Origin: Culex pipiens pallens
Taxonomy: Eukaryota > Arthropoda > Insecta > Diptera > Culicidae
Direction: 5' to 3'
Length of the DNA stretch: 64,000 nt
NCBI RefSeq assembly: GCF_016801865.2
Contig: NC_068939.1
Coordinates: 179,334,792 to 179,398,791, forward strand
Shown here: positions 55,648-64,000 of the stretch, in pieces
Layout: each line of letters begins with the position of its first letter
Position numbering within the stretch: the stretch's first letter is position 1
The notes under the pieces: model-generated
The model's input: only the letters and a program-made list of their open reading frames with translations
Told to the model about the DNA's origin: nothing
Databases searched by the model: none
Made by a program: the position numbers and the translations under genes

Positions 55648-58036
55648 ATGTACACATAAAAGGCTTTACTCTTGATGTTCAGCTTTCCAATATCAGCTGC
55701 AAAGTAATCAATCAAATTATCTTGCAATTCTTTCCGAGCATACTTTAAAGCTAACGATCTAGCATATTAATTGCATTCATCAGCAACCCCCCGCAGGCCA
55801 TTAAAATTGTGATTAACCTAGAGTATATAAGGCAGCCCAATTTGCGAAACATGCCGCACCGCACCGCAGTGATGGCAGGTCCATTTTTGCTTCCACGGGC
55901 TGACGACGACAAGCTTTTCTCGACTGGTATGGTGAAGAACTTTGCCGAGACGTACCTTTCATGTTTCATGTCATATCCTCTTATTCTCTCGGGGGGTGAC
56001 CGCATTAAACCTTTCATCATCTTAGCCAGCTTCTACTGCGCTAGCAAGGAGATGGGTGAGGAGGGGACCTACCAAATTTTGTGTCTCACACAAATCTGGA
56101 GTAAGTTATCAGAAGGAATTATGTGACGCTTTAATTCAACGTTTTAGAATTTTACAATCGTCAAAAATCAGTGTTAGCACTTTTACGATATTCTTAAAGT
56201 TTACTATCAAAATATTCTAAATGTGCCAATTTGCAAGATGCGCTGGATCGCAAGTGGAACCAACGGCATTTAAAATATAACGTAGATTTTTCAGGCTATA
56301 AATATCTAGGAAAACTCAGTTCCGTAGGGGCCAGACCGCCAAACAGACCTAATAAAAATAAGTGATGCCACATAAAAATAAGCAAACTCCGGGGCAGACT
56401 CCGGGCTCGTTTCAAAGCCTCATGAAAATCGTAATCCCCGCCAATACCGTAAATTATAAATTTATTGTTGCTTTTCAGGCTAACATACGAGTCTTCAGTC
56501 TATGGCTGCGAAAGAATTAGGTCAGTGGCTCCCAAACTTTGTTTTATGCTCAAGGCTCCAACATCAATAAAATAATTTTCAAAGAATTTTGTTTGGGCAA
56601 GCTAATATCTGTCAAAGTTTAGGTCCCGCTACTGTTACGAAATTCGAAGGGGAAGGCCATAAAATGAAAAATAGACAAATATTAAATTGAGTACAAGCCA
56701 TGGATACAAAATGCATTCAACACCAGTGTTCAAAAAATCTAAGTTTTTCACTGCTTTTTTTAAACCGTTTACAGTCATCCCACATATTCGGAACACCCAC
56801 AAATTCGGAACACTATTGTGCTAATTTGTCAATAGGATGCAAAATGCAACTTTTCTGTCGTCCCTGCTATTTTTATGACCTTTATTTCGACATTCTCTTG
56901 CTATTTCACTAGTAAAAATAGTACTTTTGAACAAAAAAACCTCATTTCAAGACTATTTTGTCCAGCGAAACACTGCCTCCATATTGCCTGTTTCATAATT
57001 GTGGGATGTTATTGTGCCTTCCACAATTGTGGAACACCTGAATTTTATTGATATTTTCACAAAAAAAGTTATCAGATCATGTTAAAAACATCACTGAGCT
57101 TGAGTTTTATTGGTTTCAGAGTGTGAAGTCATTTTTTTGTAAAAATGTGTACTCCTGAAAAGAAAAAAAAAATGTTTGTTTACATAGTAAGAAAAAAGTG
57201 TTCCGAATTTGTGGATTTCAAGGGTCAATGTTTTTCTTTAAAAACTTGATATAAAACGTAAAAATGTACAGCAAGTCTATACATCAATCGAAAGATCGCA
57301 AGAAAAGCTTTCACATGAAGGAAAAAGCAAATCATTATGTTCAATTATCGATCTTCTATGATTTGTTGAACATTGGCAGATCTGTAAACTGTTCCGAATA
57401 TGAGGGGTGACTGTACTACAGGATCGATCGTTTTGGACCAGTTTTGAGCATGTTGTATCTTTTGAAAAGATCAAGATAGCGATTTATTTTATACGGATTT
57501 CAAATTAACTTTTTTTGTACGACTAAAAATGACGACTAGTAGACAAAAGTGATTTAATGTATAAATAAAGATAGTAAATTATTGTTTTATTGTGTCATTT
57601 AAAAAATGAATAAATAATTCACCGCTGAACATTTTTCGAAGTAAAGTAAACCAACTTTGGGAATCCCTGAATAAATTATTATGTTGTTATGTATTAGCTT
57701 TTACTTAACTCTACCACCGGCAAGCATAAAAATGGTTGTGCTTCTAGTGAATTGAATAAACCCCATAACAGAATGAGTTTGCATGGAGCTCCAACATTTT
57801 CCGGTACCGAACGATTCGTTTATTTTAAACAGTTTGCGTTCAGCCTAAAACCATCCCCCAGTGACGTGAGATCAAACGCAAAAGAGACATACTTGTAGAA
57901 TCGTGGTCCTATTTTATCAGTGCACCCAGTGGGAGTAATCAATTATTCATAGCAACGTCCATGTTCGATCGATCGAAATTCCTGGCGAAATTGCTTTTCG
58001 CTTCCACAGCACGCCCAAACTTTCGCGCAAATCGAA
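55648..58036. other. Unassigned, with a possible exon or promoter at 55,797-56,055
   Basis: CCCCCCGCAG (acceptor-like, ending 55,796) and ATGG-GTGAGG (donor-like, GT at 56,056) enclose an open plus-strand frame containing RQPNLRNMPHRTAVMAGPFL. An equally coding-like minus frame, VEKSLSSSARGSKNGPAITA, covers the same bases. A TATATAAG lies at about 55,825. I cannot decide the strand or function. From 56,127 to 58,036 I see AT-rich sequence without features. Confidence 0.25.
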
Positions 58037-58044
58037 TATAAAAG
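58037..58044 (+). promoter_or_regulatory. TATA box candidate
   Basis: TATAAAAG sits just before a GC-rich block (58,045-58,260), as a promoter with 5' untranslated sequence might. The first ATG downstream (58,099) opens only MPGSNWWQD before a stop. No downstream gene is recognised. Confidence 0.25.
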
Positions 58045-58998
58045 TGGCCTGTCCTAGAGCGACCAGCGACACCGCCCACAACCCAACCCTCCAGCAATAA
58101 TGCCTGGCAGCAACTGGTGGCAGGACTGAATTTATCTGCAGCGTGCAACACTTTACCAGAGCCAGGAGACGACACCATGCGTTTCCACCGAGCGGCAATG
58201 TCCTGTGTGTGCGGTGTGGTGACGACTGCGCACTTCCCAGAACATCGTGAACACCGATTTTGTGTTCATTCTTGGCACACGCACCACTATTTCAATTACT
58301 TCTCAATGGACGTGGTGTTCAAAAGGATAGGTTTATTGTTGTTTTATCGGATTACATTGTGCATGGCCTTTCAATCAGGAGTTTTTTTTTTTTTTTGCTC
58401 CAATAGAAAGTGTAACAAAAGATCATGCTTTATGTATGAAACACGACTTTTAAATTGAAACTCGGTACGACCCTTTTTCTTAGAAAGCTTTTCCCGACGT
58501 GAATCCTTGTGGAAATGATCCAAACTTTTAATGGCGCTGGACCCGACGACGACCTTCGTCGTCTGGCGCGATAACAAGCCTCGGTCTCACTTTACGTCCG
58601 CAAATATTTGCCTAGGACGGACTGAACCCTGAGCTGTTCAGGTCTTGGGTTGCGTTAGCTCTCATGTTCTCATTTTGTTATGTGTCGCATGTTTAAAAGG
58701 AAAATAATTATCACTATACCGCCACTCCTGTCGTCCACGAGGTCTTCAAACAAAAAAAAAATCACCACCCGGCACTTACTAATCTGGCTTTTTATGCAGA
58801 TTAAAAGTCCTTTTAGTCGTTGGTTCCTTTTTAATCATTTCAATTTTAATGCTGTCCCTCAAATATAAAAATTTGTGTTTTAATCGTTATAAAATTAGTT
58901 TTTAATTATGCAAGCCATTTTTACTAATTTTCATCCGCAAAACATTGTAAATAGGGAGAAAAGTTTTTAGCCGCATTGTTGAGCCTGCTGCTGCAGCA
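58045..58998. other. No gene seen
   Basis: GC-rich to about 58,260, then AT-rich with another GC-richer block at 58,530-58,670. The 113-codon frame at 58,117-58,458 uses a GTG start and ends in low-complexity text. Confidence 0.35.
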
Positions 58999-59289
58999 AT
59001 AGAGTTATCTACGTGCGCATGTATTGCGTGTACGTACACGAAAAAAGTGAGGTTAAATTTTGTACCGTCCAGCAAAACAAATGGCGCTCTTGTGTGCGTC
59101 CCGAGCATGGGTAAATAACAAGGGAAATGCGTAATAATACCTTTCTCTGGTATCAATACCAAATTTTGGTATTCCTGGACCCTTTAAAATTTGTCTTAAG
59201 GATTATGCAAGAGCAAAATGTGGCATCATACCAATTTAAGGTATTGTTTTGATATTGCAAAATTGCAGAATTTGTCAATGATCGAACAC

Positions 59290-59890
59290 CACATTTTGGT
59301 ATTCTTTTGGTATTACAGTATTTTATCAAATTCCTCTGAAACTATGGGAAAATTTTGACCAATTTTGACAAAATAATTAATTTTGCGCAAAAATGATGTC
59401 TCAATGCGAATGCTTTCATTCAAAACCGGAAATTTCAAACTTGATTTTAAACATTTTTGATATACCCCCTACAGAAATGACTTGAAATTGTGGAAAATTT
59501 TCTAAGTCAGGATGGCACATTTTGGTATTATTTTGGTATTAAAGTGTTTTATCAAATTCCTCTGAAACTATGGGAAAATTTTGACCAATTTTGACAAAAT
59601 AATTAATTTTGCGCTAAAATGATGTCTCAAAGCGAATGCTTTCATTCAAAACCGGAAATTTCAAACTTGATTTTAAACACTTTTGATATACCCCCTACAG
59701 AAATGACTTGAAATTGTGGAAAATTTTCTAAGTCAGGATGGCACATTTTGGTATTATTTGAATATTGAAAGGTTTCATCAATTTTCTCTGAAACTATGGG
59801 ATATTTGTTAAAAAAAATTTACGAGTTAATTAATTTTGCGCTAAAATGACTTGAAACCCAAAAATGTTAAAGATGATTTTAAAAATTAGT
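59290..59890. repeat. 226-bp tandem repeat, about 2.6 units
   Basis: CACATTTTGGTATT starts at about 59,290, 59,516 and 59,742, a 226-bp period. The first two units are nearly identical, including TATACCCCCTACAGAAATGA. The third decays. Confidence 0.9.
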
Positions 59891-60054
59891 GTGATATACC
59901 CACTAATATTTTTTTCAAAAACGTTGAAATATCTCTAAATCGGGATAACCAAATACTTTGAAAAACGAGTCAATCGACAGATTAATGAATTTTGGTGAAT
60001 TTCAATTCAGTTTCATTTTAATAATACTTATTTTTCAATCTTGTTATTTTTCAG

Positions 60055-60147
60055 AAGCTTCAAGAACTTCAAGCAGAGGCCGTTCATCAATGACAAATGC
60101 ATTCGGTGTGGTGAAGAATATCACTAATAACAACATGGAATCATCAG
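60055..60147 (+). CDS. Exon-like segment inside the TIR element
   Basis: A pyrimidine-rich tract ending TTGTTATTTTTCAG (AG at 60,053-60,054) and the donor TCATCAG-GTGAGT (GT at 60,148-60,149) enclose 93 bases that keep one open frame, ASRTSSRGRSSMTNAFGVVK then NITNNNMESS. Both splice junctions are phase 1, so the exon could be inserted or skipped without changing frame. Homology is unknown to me. It could be a captured host exon, a remnant of the element's own gene, or a host exon flanked by element arms. Confidence 0.4.
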
Positions 60148-60663
60148 GTGAGTAGATTTGGCTGTTGCATATGAATAAATTCCGTTTTTTCACTAACTGC
60201 AACTGCTGCACTAAAAATGGTATGAAAATACCAAATTTTGGTATTACTTGTTCAAATACCAGCGACCATAATGTGCTCTTGGTTGCCCAGTAATAGATGG
60301 TAAAATACCATGAAATCATACCAAAATCATGTATGTGAAAGACCACAGAAATACCAAAATCTGATTTTCCAAGGGCGCGGGAATACCTAAAAATAAAACC
60401 ATGGCAATACCAAGTTTTGGTATTCAAGCAATGTTCAAAAATCCAGAAGACTTGGTATTGAAATGGTTTTATTTTGAGGTATTATTTTACCCTTGGAATA
60501 ACATGGTTTGGTATTGTTGGGCCCTTACACATACAAGATTTTGGTATGATTTCATGGTATTTTACCATCTATTACTGGGCAACCAAGGGCACATTTTGGT
60601 CGCTGTTATTTGCCCAAGTAATACCAAAATTTGGTATTCCCGTGTTATTTACCCCTGCTCGGG

Positions 60664-60713
60664 GTGAGAGCGGGTTTAGATAACTCTATAGAGTTATCGA
60701 AGCCCGCTCTCAC
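60664..60713. repeat. 50-bp near-perfect hairpin
   Basis: GTGAGAGCGGGTTTAGATAA and its inverse meet at CTCTATAGAG. The centre looks like two TATAGAGTTA element tips joined head to head. Confidence 0.85.
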
Positions 60714-60786
60714 GCACTTGCACACCATTTGTTTTGCTGGCGGGTACAAAATTTAACCTCAATGTTTTCGTGTACGTAACTCTATA

Positions 60787-61974
60787 GTTTACAAAAAAAA
60801 AACACAAAATATGATGCTGATCACTAGCATGCACAGGGTGGAGCAACCAGGGATCTGACACGCATGCAGTTTCCTGAAGTCCCCCCCAAAGGCGCTGTCA
60901 ATATTGTTTACGTGTGGTTTTTGAAAAGGTCGTATGAAATAAATACATAAATTTTTTCCCAGAAATATTTTTTTTGTCAGTTTTGTTTTTATCTTTTGCA
61001 TGTATTTGCGAGATAATACAATTATTACCTACATTTTTCCACATTTTACATTTATTAGATCAATAAAACAAAGTTCTACTTGACGATACAATACAACCAA
61101 ACTCACTAAAGTAAACTGAAAATCTTAATAGCTTCAGTTACCTTGAAATAAAATTAAATTAGTTTGATTCTTCCTGACCGTTGGTTTGAATTGAGTAAGC
61201 TTTAAACTAGCTGCACTGAACACTACAGTGCTGATATGCCCACATTAGGTGCTTGACGGAATTAAATTCTGTTCCCCTAGTTGTCCCCTGAGATTAAATG
61301 TAAAAAAGAAAAAAAATAAAAAAGTTTTAATTTTGGTTATTAATGTTCAATGCGCATACGACATTTTCAAAAGCCACGCGCCAAAAACTTGGTTCGATCT
61401 TGGTTCGATTTTGACTTCACTCGCTTTATATGTGGATGGCAGTCGTGACGTAGCCTTGGGAGCAACATGGGGCAACTGTCCCACCATCTTCAGAAATTTG
61501 TTCTAAATTTGGTCAAGGGGATGCCCATAAATGACGAAAGAATTTTCAAAACGTCCATATTGTTGCCCCACCTTCCTCAAAGAGCTGGGCTCGCTAGAGG
61601 TGCTGATTAAACAAGCCCCACAGCCATAACCAAAAATTCCCAGCAAGTTCCGTGAAAAATGAATAACACTTCTTCAGAAAAATAATTAAAATGAAAAACC
61701 CTTGTTTTATGAAAATTTTCTCGGATTCGGTAACCATCAGCCATCAACCGTTCTGAAATGTTGGAGCAGACAAAGAGATTGTCGGCACAAGTTGAATAAT
61801 AAAGAGGCAACGTAAAAGTAGAGTTTTTTCTTGCTCTGTACAACACTCCGCAAAAATATCCTGACAACAGTTCACAGAATTGTTCGACAAGAACAGAACA
61901 AGCTTCAAGCTAAACTGAATCGCCGAAACCGGTTCCGAAGTGGCTTCCTAGCCGTGTAGGTGGTCAAGAAGCAT
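60787..61974. other. No gene seen
   Basis: AT-rich. The frames at 61,249-61,506 and 61,607-61,867 have no recognised domain. Confidence 0.35.
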
Positions 61975-61976
61975 TA

Positions 61977-62899
61977 GGGTAGAGTAGTCATCAATGATAC
62001 ACGGGGAACAATGATAAAATGGCTCTCACAAGTCGTAGTTTCAACCAATCAGGCTCATATTTGGGGGAAAGGTGTGTCTACTGGATACACGTCTGCCATT
62101 ATAGTGGCTTTGGTTATGGACGCTCCCTTGAAAAGTTATTCATAAATGTTTGATTCTGGGGTGTAAAAGTAAATTATGGACAAAAATTACTTTTTCGCTC
62201 GTAGGCTGCCATTAACACCAAAACTAATATTTCTTCAAATTTCTTTCGACGTTCCATAGGGATTGAGTTGGGCTACAATGTCCTTTCATTAGGTTTGGCC
62301 AAAATTTAGAATATACCCAGAATCCAGGACTGTCTCATTGTTCCCCACTCATTTCAGCTCATGGGTAACAATGAGACACTTTGATTTTTCTTCATCAAAC
62401 TTTTCAAAATCTATGGAAATCTTTCAAAACATGAATTAAAAGTGATTTTTGGCGTATTTATAGAGTTTTAACTTCATTTAACCAAACATACAAAGTTATT
62501 TGGTATAAATATACGGATTTTACAAAATTTAAATACTTTTTAGTATAACTTTTGTTAATTAAAGTTTCATGTTGGCAAAATTGCTCTAAAATGTTCAAGG
62601 CAAGTCACCTGCAATGGAACAATACAAAAACATGATGTTTTACTAGAAAAGTATTGATTTTCGTAGAGTGTCTCATTGTTCCCCAGCTGTCTCATTGTTC
62701 CTGCCAAGTGCGTCTACAATGAGACAGTTGGATAGCTCTGGCTGTAGAGGTCGGATCGATCTCATATATTGGTCAATGTTAGAACACATTAAAAGAAAGA
62801 AAATGCAACAAAAAGATCATTAAAACATGCTGATGAAAAAATGAGAAAAATCTTTGAAAGTTGAAAACCAAAAGTGTCTCATTGATGACTACCCTACCC
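61977..62899. mobile_element. 923-bp MITE, family B copy 2
   Basis: TA flanks at 61,975-61,976 and 62,900-62,901, with ends GGGTAGAGTAGTCATCAATG and its near inverse. It is collinear with 25,183-26,105, with the same length and orientation and a few percent of substitutions. Confidence 0.9.
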
Positions 62900-63124
62900 T
62901 ACTCACTAAATTTTGTGGAATTTAAAATTTAAAATATACTCCGTTTTCCGATTCGATCTCAATTTGATTGAAAACATCATGAACCGTAATGAATGATTTT
63001 TCGTGGTTTCGCGGAAGTCTGAGGAACTTTAAGGATTGAATAAAAAATCAGCACATCACTGATTTTGACTGGCAGCTACTTGGGAGTTCTATTTTTGCGT
63101 CGAGAGCCTATTTGGCAGGAGACG

Positions 63125-63160
63125 CACCGTCATCTGGGGCGAATCGGGAATCATGGTCCG
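63125..63160. repeat. Isolated MITE terminus
   Basis: CACCGTCATCTGGGGCGAAT then CGGGAATCATGG matches the left end of the MITE at 475. No inverse partner is seen before the next element. Confidence 0.6.
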
Positions 63161-63459
63161 TAAAATATGGGTTTCATGAACACTCTCTAATAATCTTACA
63201 ATGAAAAATCCATTTTAATCGAAATTTTAGTTCATTTCTAGCCAGAACAAAACATAACAAGATGACAACATGAATGCAATGAAATAATTCTGAGAAACCA
63301 AGCGCCTCCACCTTCTCAGTGGGCATTGAATAAGTTTTCTCAAAGGAGGTATTAGACTATGGCAAACCAACAAACTCGCACTTTTTCGCGTTTGACAGTT
63401 TGTCAAACTTGCACACTTGTTTGCGGTAAAATCGCAAACAAGACAAAATGTATACAAGC

Positions 63460-64000
63460 TAGAGCGTTCAATTTCCCGTCCCGGAAAAACAAATTCCGGG
63501 AACTCCCGGGATTTCTCGAAAAAAAATATTTCCCGTTTCCCGGGAAATTTTGAAATTCCCGAAATTCAAACGGAAGTAATGAATAAAACTCAACATGATT
63601 TTGTTCAATTTAATTTAATGTTTAATTAATCAGGTGATCAGAAATGTTGATATCAATAATAATTTCTGATAATAATTATAATTTCTGAAGCAACTGGAAT
63701 TAGATCTTGCTGAATGAAAATAAACTGTTACTATCTAGGTAAGCCTTTTTAAAGAATAATTTTATTTTAAAAAAACATATTTTTTTAAAAATAGGGTTCG
63801 TCTCGTTGAATATTTCAGATTGGTTTGTGCAAGAAGAAATACTTCATTTCGTTTAATACCTAGTATTCAAGAAATTACAATTTGAAGTGAAAGAATTATG
63901 GAGCACTGCACCATGGCACAACAATGAGTATTAAAGGACTAAAAAGGAAAAAATCAAGTCAGATTGTGAAATTATGTTAATTTATCGTAAAATAAAAATC
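63460..64000 (+). mobile_element. TIR family R3, copy running off the window
   Basis: The left end TAGAGCGTTCAATTTCCCG is followed by repeated CCCGGGA motifs and by CGGAAGTA, in the same order as 21,802-21,920. The right end is not in the window. Confidence 0.75.

Larger units (their letters stand above)
58999..60786. mobile_element. 1.8-kb TIR element with internal repeats and an exon-like core
   Basis: ATAGAGTTA tips at both ends are followed inward by GTACACGAAAA, GAGGTTAAATTTTGTACC and CAGCAAAACAAATGG in inverse pairs. The right arm carries an extra hairpin (60,664-60,713). The interior holds ATACCAAATTTTGGTAT-type palindromes, a 226-bp tandem repeat and an exon-like segment. No transposase was recognised. 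Confidence 0.65.

Noticed and set aside
57939..58458. Secreted or membrane protein gene after the TATA box
   Set aside because: The plus frame uses a GTG start and the minus frames are shadows. The first true ATG gives a 9-residue peptide.

Overview
This 64-kb window looks like intergenic or intronic DNA from a mosquito, most likely a culicine such as Culex. That is inferred from the AT-rich composition, split genes with GT-AG introns, a dense load of small TA-flanked MITEs, hAT MITEs with 8-bp target duplications, tRNA-derived SINEs and LTR elements. No database was searched. Nothing resembles a bacterial operon, rRNA gene or CRISPR array. Most long open frames are tandem or inverted repeats read in frame.

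Bases 1-11,500 hold TA-flanked MITEs and a 9-bp minisatellite (6324-7870) split by a 636-bp MITE. Bases 10,900-17,100 are the most gene-like part. On the minus strand, 14,878-17,069 carries four phase-compatible exons of a divergent Nup62-type nucleoporin C-terminal region (Nsp1_C coiled coil). A possible first coding exon of another gene lies at 12,628-12,865, and a possible plus-strand terminal exon at 10,946.

Bases 17,700-29,500 are nested repeats, including a three-level nest at 21,802-24,710 whose innermost part is a 992-bp foldback with an 8-bp target duplication. Bases 30,300-36,500 hold a SINE, a foldback family interrupted by a 2.2-kb composite element, and a family of TIR elements nested in each other.

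Bases 39,584-47,170 form a 7.6-kb LTR element in minus orientation. Its 171-bp LTRs look identical and it has a 5-bp target duplication, a primer-binding site and a polypurine tract, but no gag-pol was seen: a LARD-like non-autonomous retrotransposon. It carries a third copy of the composite element, with a 14-unit array of a 141-bp repeat, and a higher-order tandem repeat built on GGGCTAAACCCG. The inverse second composite copy (about 47,887-50,092) sits in yet another repeat.

The composite element is the most unusual object. Two of its three copies contain a TATA box followed about 210 bp later by an exact histone-type 3' stem-loop with a purine-rich downstream element and no histone reading frame between. 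This predicts a roughly 200-nt non-polyadenylated RNA. Bases 50,500-64,000 add a solo LTR, a 2.1-kb near-perfect foldback (53,551-55,647), a 1.8-kb TIR element enclosing an exon-like segment (60,055-60,147), and further MITE copies.
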